Positions 46,206 to 58,118 of a stretch of 64,000 nucleotides of DNA are shown here, piece by piece (within the stretch, counting starts at the first letter, position 1; every line of letters starts with the position of its first letter). The stretch is taken from the NCBI GenBank assembly GCA_030248225.1, contig JASANE010001558.1, forward strand, positions 1 to 64,000, written 5' to 3'. Source of the stretch: Trileptium ribeirensis (lineage: Eukaryota > Nematoda > Enoplea > Enoplida > Thoracostomopsidae). The notes under the pieces were generated by a model. The model was not told the DNA's origin. It was given only the letters and a program-made list of their open reading frames with translations, and made no database searches. The position numbers and the translations under genes were made by a program.

Positions 46206-46457
46206 CTATGTATAACTTAAATGCATCGTGGTCCGTAAAAAGGGGCGTGTATTACTTTTTTTGTGAACCTCGACGAATGGTGGAACGAAAAAAAATTTGC
46301 CACATGGCGTCGGAACCTGGGCGCACAGATATAATTTACTGCGAATGTGGTTTAATTGTTTTATCTCGTTAACTAGTTTGCCGATTTCGGAGTTCTGTTG
46401 TGTAGCATATGCGCTCCATACCGTTGGACACCAATGCTCCATTTCTTCACGCCACAA
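46206..46457 (-). CDS. Possible upstream exon, unrecognised
   Basis: The open minus-strand frame reads EEMEHWCPTVWSAYATQQNS, EIGKLVNEIKQLNHIRSK and LCAQVPTPCGKFFF, with protein-like composition. It could belong to the PWWP gene. However, the CAGGTTCCGACGCC stretch inside it recurs near 39420, so a dispersed repeat is an alternative. No splice model is proven. Confidence 0.3.
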   Translation of the reverse strand: MWREEMEHWCPTVWSAYATQQNSEIGKLVNEIKQLNHIRSKLYLCAQVPTPCGKFFFVPPFVEVHKKSNTRPFLRTTMHLSYT

Positions 46458-46489
46458 TCTAATAACGTGGAATCAATTTTAATATATCA

Positions 46490-49400
46490 AATTAGCTGCC
46501 ATATATTCGTTTGAACAAAACCTAAAAAATTTAAAGTTCTAAATGCAAAATATAACTGAGGTCAAGCCAACTATAAGTTACCTCCACGGTGGGTGCGATG
46601 GCTAGCTGTTATAATTAAATCGTTGTATTATTTAAATTTCTGGATGATCGTGGGTAGTGAGCAAGTTGTGACGGTAATTAAATTTTGAGGTTACGTCAGA
46701 TTAGATGACGGTTTAAATTTTTGTGCCAGTATTATTTCGTGCGAGGTATAAACGGCTCGTGTTTTGTTCTTTATGTTGTGGGGATATTATGTTGTTATAT
46801 TGAAATTACTCTTTGGTTTTTTACTACTGGTAAAAAGCTTTGTATGATGTGCGCGTTGTACTGTTTCATTAAAATTAATAGAGTTTTGCCATGCGTCCAG
46901 AACTTTATTACGGCTTTAACTATTTTATAACGTACTAGGGATTTGAGATATAAACAAACTTTTGTCATTTGATAAGATGCATTTGTAGAAATTTTGTGGC
47001 ATAGGACTACAACAAGCCGACGATTAAATCAGTTTTTGTGAGCATTTTTAAAATATATATAGTTTCGCTATTTAAATTTATAGTTAACACCAATTCATTC
47101 AGGATTAAACGGAAATTTGGGATGTCTTGGAAATTTAGATGGGGCTTTTAGAGAGTCGCTAGAACCATCTGGAAGCCAGAGATGTGGGATTCGTAAATAG
47201 ATAGCAATTTCCAAGATAATTCCAAACAGTCGGGGTTAAATACATAATTTCTGACAAAAAGTACAAGGTTGTCAATTTAATTTTCGAAATCTCCAAAACA
47301 ACGTGCAACTCCACTGATTATCATTTAAAAAATCTACCTGTTCCCTGAATTTTCGTGATTTTGGTTACAATTTTTTGCTCTGACTATTATGACATGGTCG
47401 TGAAAGCAATATATAACTAAGCAAAAAACCTCAAGGCAAACAAATCGGGCTTGGTGCTCTTAAACTGCTTCAAATCCACTGAAAATGGTATGAAATATTT
47501 TTTCGCAATTCTGTTTAGTGATGCAACCGGTTCGGTGCGCAGATCCGGACCGGTCCGCTTCTAATTTAGAAAAAGTTCAGTAAACCGAATCTAATGTAGC
47601 AGTTTTTTTTAACTTTTTATTTCAATCTAGACGTTGCTTTTCATGACAGACCAAGACCAACAATAATCTGAGTGTGGCTTTAGCCAGGAACATTTCATTG
47701 TTTATTACATTTATATACATTATAACTAATGTCCGGGTAAACTTGAGGTGACCCATGAAACCATTTTGTTACTATTTTGTAGTGACCGATATCGAATGTA
47801 CTTACATCTGTTTTTCGTATACAGTTTTTACTTTCGTAGCACCATGTTTTTCCTCTGTATTTATCTAGTTTAACAGGCTCTGTTTTTTATGCTGCAATTT
47901 ATTATGAGCATTTTTGGTAGTGTGTCTGCTACTTAGCAGGCTTTGCAAAATGTGGCTGCTACTTAGCAGGCTTTGCAAAATGTGGCTGCTACTTAGCTGG
48001 TCGCTCCGTTGCGTATTCGCTATTTTTGTAGCTAACTAACCGTAACAAAATCATGATTTTTGCGGATATAATGTAATTAAACTCAAGCAGTTCAAATAGT
48101 GCTACCTGAAAGCTTCGGTGGATCTTAGCAGTGAAACTGGTCAAGACTTTGGCCATTACAGCGTTCTTTAGTGGCATTGGTACGGAAGCTGACATATATT
48201 TGTAAGCCCATCTGTTGTATACTGAGACATCAGTGTATACATAATTAGCTGTAGACTGCCAATTGTTTGATTGCCTGTTTTATGTTTTTGGATAAAATAA
48301 AATTTTCTTTTACATTGTTTGCTGTTTATAACTGTTAAGTCAGGAAGATTGTCTATTTATCGTATACTTTTTGGTCGAGCGGTTAGTTTTGCCATTGAAA
48401 TTGTGTCATTGTTTCTTTCGTGGCATGTGTATATGGTTTGGAGTCTCTCGTTCGACAAAGGTCAAGCTCGAAATTGTGTTGCATTTTACTTTTAATACTT
48501 CTGGTAAAGTTTGATTTTAAGAATCATTCACCTGGGTAGTTGAACTGATATGTATGTTGTCCATTGAAGCCATGCTACGCCGCTCTATGAGTATAACAAG
48601 ACTTGTGGTACTGACAATTGGAGGAGCGGCGCGAGTCAGTAGGCTGGATTCGCGTATTCAGTGTATTTCTTTTTGGTGTCGGACATCTTAAGTGCGGAAA
48701 AATTATTCGTAAAACTAGTTCATTGTATGCTTTATTTCGCCCAGAAGATTGTCAGGTAAAGTTTGAAAGTATTTCCATGAGTGTGGCTCGGGAAAACTCA
48801 TATACATTGGACCATTATTCCGTCAACAGTCTATAAGGAGAACAAATAGGTTGTGGCGATGCAGCATGGCTGTTTACTTATCCGTCCTTGCTGCTCTTTA
48901 ATTTAGTTGGTGTTTTTTTTGCCGGATAGTTTTACAGTCATTGGTCGGTTATTCCGTCAACTGATTGTATTTAAATTCGTTAATGAGTTTTCCAGTTTGT
49001 CGCATTGATCAAAATATGGGGTTTGTTTTGTTGAGAATTGTTTGAATCAGACAATCATACCAACACTTAGCCCCACTATGCCTGATACCAGTGAGTTATA
49101 AGATTCTCCGGCCTCAGCAATACGGTTCCGTTAACATTTTACATGAGTTTTACATTTTAAATGACATATAGCCAATGTTAGGCAAATAATCGCTGGGATT
49201 TCATACAATGATTGTGATTGAGTAGCAGTGAGCAATGTTAAAACGATATCATCAGTCAATATCATTAATTTTGGTGTTCGAAACTATAAAATTGATTTTG
49301 TAGTTCGCCCCAAAAAAAGTTAATCTAACTCAGAATGAATCAATTCTAGGAGGAGTTATGATTAAAAGACGTCGCGCAGCAACTAGATTGATTGCTTGAT

Positions 49401-49880
49401 TACCATGATCGTCGAGCCCATTTAGGGCTCTATCGAACACTTCCTGAATAGGAGTGGCACACATCAGCACATTATGTCAAGTCCTGTGATATCTGCTGAC
49501 ATGTGAACTCCACAGGTTATAAAGCTCCACTTCAACCACTGCCCGTAACTAGTTAACGTTAAAGGATCGCTTGGGATCACGTTCAAGTTAACTTGGTATC
49601 GGTGAAGCGCAGGTCATAAGTATATACTGACATTGATTGACTTGTTTTCAAAATGGCTGAAGCCTTTACGGAGATAAACCTGCGTCGTGGGTTGTGCCCG
49701 CTATCTAAGAAATATTTTTGGATAAAGAATTTTCTGCTGTCAATTTATATATAAGTTGAAATCTTTTGGAGAAACAATTTTGAACAAAGTTGAAATACTT
49801 GTGTCCTCACCTTACCATCACCAATCGCAGGATCTCGTCGAGTGCTTCAATCGGACGCTCTGCAGGCAAATAGCGTTAAA
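46490..49880. other. No gene recognised
   Basis: AT-rich sequence. Apart from the short tandem at 47922 no structure stands out. The frame at 48618-48836 is short and without recognisable motifs. Confidence 0.4.
47922..48000. repeat. 30-bp tandem repeat, 2.6 copies
   Basis: The unit GTGGCTGCTACTTAGCAGGC plus TTTGCAAAAT repeats three times with almost no change; the last is partial. CTGCTACTTAGCAG is an inverted repeat within the unit. Confidence 0.85.
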
Positions 49881-50400
49881 AAATGGTCGTAATATTTGAC
49901 ACTGATATAAGGAAAGTGCTCACGAAGGAACTCCTGGAACACCCACCGGGACAGCCTTATGTGTTTAAAAATTGTTGGCAGTGGCAATTACTTTTTCGAG
50001 TGCTTAGTTTTGTCGTTTCGGGAACTGAGGATTTGCATTGACAGATATGGAACAAAACTATTTGACTTTGTGAGGTATGAAATCCATTGTAAGTTTATGA
50101 CTTTTCTTAGTGCGGACCCTGATAACAATATGGCGAGTTCAAACAAGTCATTGCTGAGCAGTTGGGCGAGCGAGGCCTATATATGCGCACCTGTAAAATG
50201 TATCCAAACATCTTCGTCATATATGCTCAAGGGATAGGGCGTTTATCCTATCCCACGAGGACAAACCCCTTCCTCAGGAGTCGCTGCAGGCGCCGAACCC
50301 ATAGGTGCTTTAAGCGGCGCAAAGGCCACTCCGTTTCTCCACCGCTCGGACCTCCCTACCAGGCTACTGCACCGGGACATGTATGATCCACGTATACTCT
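49880..50400 (+). other. Possible decayed coding region
   Basis: Broken plus-strand frames have protein-like stretches: IFDTDIRKVLTKELLEHPPG, FRELRICIDRYGTKLFDFVR, FLSADPDNNMASSNKSLLSS. They are followed by a GC-rich patch (50270-50370). No family is recognised, and the frames do not join. Confidence 0.25.
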
Positions 50401-51206
50401 TTTGTTGGAATAGAATAGGGCCTATCCCGTTGGTTTATGTTTTTGCCAACGACTTTTGGGGCGAAGACAAATATCCAGTAAATTAGACTTATTTAACACA
50501 TCCAAACGATAATCATAATGATGTTGCAAAGTATAAATAACACACATGTACACCTGAAAGGTGAAACAGTTTCGTTAAATGGAAAAAATTACCTGACACG
50601 GAAAAAAATTTCCTGAATTACTGCCATATTCCACGATTTTTTTAGCTTGGGAGAATATTTCCTGCGACACCGGGGCTAAAAATCTGTCCTTGCTTCTAAT
50701 ACAGATACAGTCGGACGGCAATCAGCACTCTTTTACTGTTAAGTGACGTAAGTGACCTTACACAGTGGCAATTCTGGGGTCGCCTTAGTACAGTAACGTC
50801 TAGAAATAAGTGCAAAATAATCAATAGAAATTTCAGATTAATCGAAATTTAGATAGATTGTGACGGACTTTTGGATAAATTTCAAATTTGTGAAATTTCG
50901 ATATTTTTGATTAAACACAATTCGCTCTATTACGATTTCGATCTTTTTCGATTGCATTTGTTTTTGGCCGCCACTGTATAATATGCTATGTATGCATACT
51001 TTTGTGTCTGTAAAGTTTTTCTGTGCTAACCAAAATTTCTTATACTCAGAGTTGAAGTATTCAGTACGCGCATGTAAGTAAAGTGTTTAAACGAGATTGC
51101 TTGCTTTTTGTGGGTGCAGTTAATTCCGTCCGTGACTGTACTCGCTAGCTTCATATTTGTAGCTGGAATGTCTGCTTAATAGGCTTTGAGTGTGCTAGCT
51201 CATAAT
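50401..51206. other. No gene recognised
   Basis: AT-rich noncoding sequence leading up to the next hAT-like copy. Confidence 0.4.
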
Positions 51207-51214
51207 ATTTACGT

Positions 51215-52381
51215 CAGGGAGTAACCGGAAATCCGGTTCCTGCGAAAATCGTGTTCCGGTTGCGGTTCCGGCAAAGGGAAAAACACTACCGGAACCGGAA
51301 TTCCGGTTTAAAAAATTTGTTTGGAATTTTCCACCTTTTTGCTTCATCGGTGGCCCAAACATATGTATTGTACATATATACGGACCATATATATGACCAA
51401 ATCCCAATACAAATAAGGAAAAGAAAAGATTATCTCAGCAATTTACCGTGTGAAACGTAAGCAGTGCGCATAATTTCAGTATGAAATTTTTATCTTAACC
51501 TGCAGGATTTTTATAACAAAACAAATCCAGAACGATGATTGTAACAGCTATTTTACACATTTAGAAGTCTGCGGGGTATGTTCGAATCTAACCGGTCCAA
51601 CTCGGTGACAGAGTATGGATTACGTAGAAGCACTTAGCGTAAGCTTGGTTAACATAAATTGCGTCAAGCACCAGCGAGTGCTGTAAATCAGTCTACATTA
51701 AAGTAAAGTAACGTTATCTGCAACGCAGCATATGAATTGCTATTTCTAGGCAATGGACTGTATTTTTTTAACTGTGCAAGCAGTATCACAGTTTGTCTCA
51801 TTTATGGCATTCTGATTAGAAAGTTATCATTATGATATAACTGACGGACACTGTTTGCCCAACACTAGCCAAAACAGTGCCTCTGACCACTGACCAAATT
51901 TTGCCTTTTTTATTTTCTTTTAGAACCATATAAACCATTAATTTCAAGTTTCCTATAGAATAACATGTAACAAACGTATGTTTTTTTAAAGGGACGTGAT
52001 TGGAGACAGGGCGAAAGTGTTTAATCTACGGTTCACGCGTTGTAAGCACATTGAATTTGACGCAATATACGCAAGGGCGTATAGTGTAAGACATTTTTTT
52101 GCTCTTTTGTGTCCAAAAATCGACGTATTCATCGATAAATAAACATTATTAGCTTCCCCTGCATCTTGAAACTTTCAGAAAGGCAATAATGTCATAGCAA
52201 TACATTAAGTTTAACGTAAAAGTTATTTTTAATACATTTAAAATCCACTATACCTTCATTTCTTCCTTCATCTGTTTTACTATATATAAGTTTCAAAGAC
52301 CAGGTTCCGGATCCGGTTTAAATGAATGGTTCCGGTTGCTGGTTTCTGGTTCCGGTAAATTTCGATTCCGGTTATTCTCTG
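51215..52381. mobile_element. hAT-like nonautonomous element, family A, copy 4
   Basis: Left end CAGGGAGTAACCGGAAATCC, right end GATTCCGGTTATTCTCTG, flanked by ATTTACGT (51207-51214) and ATCTATGT (52382-52389), six of eight matching. It is the most diverged of the four copies. It ends just before the TATA-like sequence of ATIC. Confidence 0.82.
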
Positions 52382-52388
52382 ATCTATG

Positions 52389-52459
52389 TATATAAAAATT
52401 ACGTCGACTCAAGTTTCACGAGGGACTAATCGGATTAGAGAGACCATGTTCTCATTTCG
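52389..52459 (+). promoter_or_regulatory. Putative ATIC core promoter and noncoding first exon
   Basis: TATATAAAA at 52389-52397 touches the target-site duplication of the hAT-like copy. A strong donor, CATTTCG/GTAAGT, follows at 52459, and acceptors exist at 52563 (TTTATATTTAG) and 52607 (CCCGTGATAG) before the ATIC start codon. An upstream ATG at 52446 would give only a short upstream frame after splicing at 52563. The promoter and splice model is inference. Confidence 0.4.
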
Positions 52460-52609
52460 GTAAGTCTAGAGCTGTGTACACAACATTCTGCCTGCATTTG
52501 CAATTATATACTATGTCCCATATCTCTTATGCCACTGAACTGTTGTATACGGTTTATATTTAGAAGTTAAAAGCATAACTCGGCCTAGCTATTGTCACCC
52601 GTGATAGTA

Positions 52610-54475
52610 ATGGATTCGGTATCAAATCGTTACGCGGTTTTGAGTGTTTCCGACAAATCAGGAATTATCGAACTAGCAAAATTTCTTGCTGAAAAACTAA
52701 ATCTGCGGCTATTAGCGTCCGGGGGCACATTCAAAACACTGAAGGCCGCAAGCCTTCCTGTCCAAGAAGTGTCTGATATAACGGGCTTTCCGGAGATCCT
52801 CAACGGTCGTGTCAAAACTCTTCATCCGCTAATCCATGGTGGAATATTAGCACGCGGTGATAACGAGGGCGACATCAATGAGCTTGCGAAACACAAAATT
52901 CCTATAATCGATTTTGTTGTTTGTAATCTATATCCGTTTGAAAATGTTGTGAAGAGGAGTCAGGCTATCGAAAACGGTGTGTCGAGTTGTGAAATCAGTT
53001 TAGCTACTGCAATTGAAAATATTGATATCGGAGGTGTTACTCTGATACGGGCGGCTGCGAAAAATTACAGTCGGGTAGCGGTGTTATGTGATCCGAGGAA
53101 TTACCATAATATTATTAACGAATTGGAAACCACGAATGAAGCAACTCTAAGCTATGAAACACGATTGACGCTTGCAACAAAAGCATTCGGCGTGACGTCC
53201 CGATACGACGCCGTCATTGCTTATTACTATAAGGAACAGTCGTCAAGCGAAGGCTCAGTACTGCAGCTTAAATATGGAATGAATCCACACCAGAAACCAG
53301 CGCGGATTTACGCTTCTCCAGGACATTCGGAGCTGCCAGTTAGAATTATTAACGGTTCCCCAGGATATATAAATTTTTGCGATGCCTTAAATGCATGGCA
53401 ACTAGTTCGGGAGCTAAGCACCGCGCTTGGTTTGGCTTCGGCTACGTCGTTCAAGCATGTGAGTCCGGCTGGTGCCGCGGTGGCTGTGCCGTTAAGCAAC
53501 GCTGAGGCTAAGCTGTGTATGGTAGCTGATATCGCTGATTGTCTGACGCCGTTGGCTACCGCTTATGCTCGTGCCCGGGGCTGCGATCGACTTTCGTCTT
53601 TTGGTGATTTCATCGCATTGTCGGAGATTTGTGACGAGCAGACTGCTGCTATTATTAAACGGGAGGTTTCGGACGGAATTATTGCTCCAGGATACAGTGT
53701 AAAGGCAATTGAAATGCTTAAGGCAAAAAAGAATGGGGCTTATATTGTTTTACAGATGAATCCGTGCTATGAGCCAAGCGAAATGGAAACAAGGTCTATT
53801 TTTGGGATAACTCTGGAACAAAAGCGTAACGACGTCGTTGTGACACCGGAGTTGATCAAATCTTTAACACCTGTTGCTGTATCGACTAAAGAACGCACTC
53901 AAACTGAAAGCGACGACAAAATCATTCGCGATGCTGTAGTAGCAACGATTGCACTGAAATATACACAGTCAAATTCGGTGGTGTTCGCAAAGAATGGTCA
54001 AACGATCGGGATTGGTGCCGGACAGCAGAGTCGCATTCATTGTACGAAGCTGGCCGGCGACAAGTCAGACAACTGGTGGCTACGTCAGCATCCGGCTGTA
54101 GTGTCGCTACCGTTCAAGGCGAAGATGAAGCGTGCGGAAATTGCAAACGCCGTTGATATGATTGTTAGCGGTGAATTCCCGAACAATAATAATCAAGCGG
54201 ATAATACAACACAATGGTGGGAAGCGTATTTCGACACTGAGCCATCGATCATAACTCAAGAAGATCGAAAATCATGGAAGGCTCAACAGAATGGCGTGGT
54301 TTTGAGTTCGGATGGATTTTTTCCGTTTGCGGACTGTGTTAATAGGGCCGCTGAGAGCGGGGTCGATCTCATTGTTAGTCCCGGCGGATCAACCAACGAT
54401 AATAGTGTTATGGAAGCGTGTAAACAGCATGGCATCGATCTATTGCATACGGGTATTCGATTATTTCATCATTAA
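52610..54475 (+). CDS. ATIC: ATIC / PurH bifunctional purine biosynthesis enzyme
   Basis: The encoded enzyme carries out the last two steps of de novo IMP synthesis in the cytosol: formyl transfer from 10-formyl-tetrahydrofolate to AICAR, then ring closure by IMP cyclohydrolase. The N-terminal cyclohydrolase domain shows YAVLSVSDKSG, LLASGGTF, NGRVKTLHPLIHGGILA and NLYPF. The C-terminal transformylase shows SFKHVSPAGAA with the catalytic Lys-His pair at residues 282-283, RSIFGI, GIGAGQQSRIHCTKLAGDK (about 467-485) and GFFPFADCV (about 568-576). It is intact, 621 residues against 592 in human, in a single uninterrupted coding exon. I use the ATG at 52610; an in-frame TTG at 52592 is not a likely start. 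The last codons read GIRLFHH. Confidence 0.96.
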   Translation: MDSVSNRYAVLSVSDKSGIIELAKFLAEKLNLRLLASGGTFKTLKAASLPVQEVSDITGFPEILNGRVKTLHPLIHGGILARGDNEGDINELAKHKIPIIDFVVCNLYPFENVVKRSQAIENGVSSCEISLATAIENIDIGGVTLIRAAAKNYSRVAVLCDPRNYHNIINELETTNEATLSYETRLTLATKAFGVTSRYDAVIAYYYKEQSSSEGSVLQLKYGMNPHQKPARIYASPGHSELPVRIINGSPGYINFCDALNAWQLVRELSTALGLASATSFKHVSPAGAAVAVPLSNAEAKLCMVADIADCLTPLATAYARARGCDRLSSFGDFIALSEICDEQTAAIIKREVSDGIIAPGYSVKAIEMLKAKKNGAYIVLQMNPCYEPSEMETRSIFGITLEQKRNDVVVTPELIKSLTPVAVSTKERTQTESDDKIIRDAVVATIALKYTQSNSVVFAKNGQTIGIGAGQQSRIHCTKLAGDKSDNWWLRQHPAVVSLPFKAKMKRAEIANAVDMIVSGEFPNNNNQADNTTQWWEAYFDTEPSIITQEDRKSWKAQQNGVVLSSDGFFPFADCVNRAAESGVDLIVSPGGSTNDNSVMEACKQHGIDLLHTGIRLFHH

Positions 54476-56465
54476 TTATGTAGTGATGCGGACTTTACTT
54501 GACATTTTGTATTGTACTTAGTATATACATACATTGTATTGCTGATTCCCCAAAAAAGTTAGCTTACTGCGTTTTTTTCAAATTGCGTATAATGTATTTT
54601 TTCTAGCGAGATTTTCTTATCGAACTACATTACGTACCTTACTATTTACGTTTGTTAATGATATCAAGCACACGGATTAAAATTTTTTGGAAGATTACAC
54701 TCCTCAGTGAAACTTATTTACTTTATCTTATCATTTACCTTATCCGTTGATGTAGCTTTTCCGCGTACTCTGATGAAATTAAGCGGGTTAAATCCGAATA
54801 CAGTAAGTTCTGTTCGATCTGACAAGATGTAAAAAAACTAAGTTTTGTTTAAATAAAACCTAAAATTTACAAGACATACATGTTTAATGTTTTGAAAATG
54901 TATTTTATTCAAGGTTACAGATGCATTCGTGTATTTAAGTTAAAAAACAATGGATTTCCTATGCACTCATTCGGAAGTGGAATGCTGTGAAGTGGTCCTA
55001 ATTAAATTAAAAAATCTCGTTAAAAAATTTTAGAAACTGGTGGGGAATAATTTTAGTGGTTCCAGAACTTGGTAGGGGTATATTGCTAGTAGTCCAAAAA
55101 CCTAGTGGGGGTTGGGTCTTGTTTATGATCCACCAAGTGGGTCATAAACCTGGTAAGGCAAAAACGGCCGGTGACGTTAATATGGAAAAGCTAAAGTCAT
55201 CATTGACTCTTGATAATATGCAGATAAGGCTTAAATTTCGCTGGGGACCTGTATTTTTAATTCTGTGTTGTGATCATATACCAACCCATTTGTTGCCTTA
55301 TGGATTGAAAATCTGTTCTCTTAACCGCGCTCCAAAACTGGCGGTGGTAATAACTTAGAATAATTTATTGTTCTTTTATATTTATGGCTGAACTACTGCA
55401 AGTTGTGCCCATTAAGATGGTTAAAATGAAAAGCCTCTTTGGTGATGGTTGTTCCGAACTAAAACGAGTCTATTTCAATCGACTAACTCATGGGTGTGGT
55501 GTTTTAAATGGACCTTTCATGAATTAGTTTGGGCCCAAATTAATTTAGCGTCAACAATCATTCGAAGCAGGCTGATGTGGGTTGCAGAATATGGTTACTA
55601 CTTAACATTTCGCGTTTTCGAAACAAAAACATATAACGAGACACGTACAACAAATTTCGCCTAATTTGCGGGAAAAATGTTTGAGAGGAAAATATATTCT
55701 ACAACTCCCTTATTTTGAAATTTTGAAATGATTTGAAACTTTATTGTTGGTACCAATTTAATTTGTTCAAACACAGTGGTGAACTACCCATTTAAAACGA
55801 CCTCGCCCTGAGTACTCCGATTTAAATCGACTCTTTTTAGCGCCGCCGAACCCAAAGCCGATCAGTTTGACAACTCCAAATTAAAATTTTTATTTATAAC
55901 CTCCTTATTGGACGATCGTACAGTAGATCCTGTTTTAATTTGCTCTGCTGTCCCTGTTACTTCTGTTGCGTCGTACAGTTGTGTAACTGTGAACGAATGA
56001 TGTTAAATGTAAATTTTACAGTAATAATGAATAACCATAACTTCGCCGCATAATGTAAGCTTCGTGTGCTGTGTGCTTAGTTTTTCTGCCAAAATATCCC
56101 GAATTATTATTATTGCAAAAATGTTTTCCATAGATAATATTTCGGCTTGATCATTAAGTAATGCCTCTATGCCGTTCGCCTTTGATGCTCACCGGTTGTG
56201 CAATGACGTCTACAGTTTTTCCGCCAGCCGTGTTATGATACAAAACCGATATTGGCTTGATTCTCTGGTTATTTCGGGGGAGTGGAAAGTCTCTGGAACG
56301 TCACCTGTCGGAGAGAGTCTTTCTATGAGTAGGCTGCGTATACAGCGTCCGTGTGCCTTGCGTAGAGTATACATCTGAACTTTTCCATAGAGGTATTTAT
56401 GTTTATACATTCCGTAATCGCAGAGCAAATTTGGTACATAGTTTTCTCTTGAACCTGAGTTTCTG
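54476..56465. other. ATIC 3' flank and noncoding sequence
   Basis: An AATAAA at about 54853 could end the ATIC transcript. Short open frames at 55056-55358 and 55449-55664 lack recognisable motifs. A short repeated phrase (xAACTTGGTAGGGG, AACCTAGTGGGGG, CCAAGTGGGTCATAAACCTGG) occurs at 55035-55160. Confidence 0.4.
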
Positions 56466-56468
56466 TTC

Positions 56469-57272
56469 ACCGAATAATCTTAGTGGCAAATAATAAATGA
56501 AGGAATCAGCCTATGAGCCTATTACATGGTTAGAGATTACTTATGTATGGTGTGGTAAGTGTTTCAGACTGAAAGAATGTTTTGCAGTAGCTTAAGTGAT
56601 ACCAGCTGGCTACGGTGAGAAAAATTTCACCGAATAATCTTAGTGGCAAATAATAAATGATGGAATCAGCCTATGAGGCTATTGCATGGTTAGAGATTAC
56701 TTATATATGGTGTGGTAAGTGTTTCAGACTGAAATAATTTTTTGTAGTTGCTTAAGTGATACCAGCTTGCTACGGTGAGTAAAATTTCACCGAATAAACT
56801 TAGTGGCAAATAATAAATGATGGAATCAGCCTATGAGACTATTGCATGGTTAGAGATTACTTATGTATGGTGTGGTAAGTGTTTCAGACTGAAAGACTTT
56901 TTTGCAGTGTTGCTAAAGTGATATCAGCTTGCTACGCGAGTAAAATTTCACCGAATAATCTTAGTGGCAAATAATAAATAATGGAATCAGCCTATGAGGC
57001 TATTGCATGGTTAGAGATTACTTATGTATGTGGTATGGTAAGTGTTTCAGACTGAAAGTCTTTTTTTGCAGTGTTGCTTAAGTGATACCAGCTTGCTACG
57101 CGAGTAAAATTTCACCGAATAATCTTAGTGGCAAATAATAAATGATGGAATCAGCCTATGAGGCTATTGCATGGTTAGAGATTACTTATGTATGGTGTGG
57201 TAAGTGTTTCAGACTGAAAGACTTTTTTGCAGTGTTGCTTAAGTGATACCAGCTGGCTACGATGAGTAAAAT
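56469..57272 (+). repeat. 161-bp tandem repeat, five copies, each with a short ORF
   Basis: Units start with CGAATAATCTTAGTGGCAAA at 56471, 56631, 56791, 56952 and 57116 (periods 160, 160, 161, 164). Each holds an ATG frame beginning MMESAYEAIAWLEITYVWCG (first copy MKESAYEPITWLEITYVWCG) that runs 26-34 codons in four copies and is cut short in the fourth. Each also contains GTAAGT followed 20-30 bp later by a T-run and GCAG, so the unit has intron-like signals. No homology is recognised. Confidence 0.9.
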
Positions 57273-58110
57273 TGTTCGAGTTGCCCAAAACAAGCAAATA
57301 TTTTGTTAAGCAACATCATTTTGTTATACGTTATCATTATGAGTTTGTACGATGTATTGTCTCATTTTATTGCAATCATTTAAACAAGCTCAGTTGCCTT
57401 AATTTTCGATTCCATTTTTCCCAATATATATTCCTTTGTATTGTAATTGTTATGGTTTTCACATGGAGGGTGGCGGCTCCCTTTCAAGTACATCCAGTAA
57501 TCGCCAAAAATTATTGTAGTCTTTCGAACGAACGAACGTCGAATCTAAATCGAACAAAATTTATATATTCTCCAAAACTTTGCGAACAGATTTCAAACAA
57601 TAATTTCGAAAAGTGCAACAAAGATTTCGAACGTCTCGAACAAAATTCGAGCTCATCTAGAATAGAACTTGCAATTTCTCGAACGAAATTCGAGCCAACA
57701 GGAAACGAACAATATTAATTTTTAGCAAGTATTGCATTTTGGGATCTCCCCAGGTTCAGACCTTATGTATTATTGGCTTCTCCTCAGCTCCGTCCCCCAG
57801 TAACTTTTCTGGGGGTATAAAGATAAGCTAATTTTTCTGAGTTCTACTTTTATTTTGTTTTAAACCTCTCAGATTTTTCCTACTGAAGTAAATATCACTA
57901 AACGTTGGCTGTTACAATCGGTTTATAATTTACATTATAATTATTAACTAGTAGCTTATCTTATCGCCAAGGTGGTGAATTCTTAGTGTTGAATAAGTAA
58001 TTTAGAGAGATGTACACAGCTATATTGAGCATCAAATTAATGAACCATAGAGCATCAAATGAATGAACCATAAACTGCTCTACAGAATCAGACCAAAATC
58101 CCTATATAGC
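57273..58110. other. No gene recognised
   Basis: A stretch at 57510-57710 repeats TCGAACAAAATTTCGA-like words, similar in style to 1195-1290. The open frame across it (to 57718) is the product of that repetition. Confidence 0.4.
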
Positions 58111-58118
58111 ACTTGTGG

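Noticed and set aside
52592..52609. Upstream ATIC start
   Set aside because: The codon is TTG and the six extra residues do not resemble the family; the ATG at 52610 is adopted.
57510..57718. C-terminal coding region rich in Asn, Arg and Glu
   Set aside because: It is produced by repeated TCGAACAAAATT words and lacks any gene signals.
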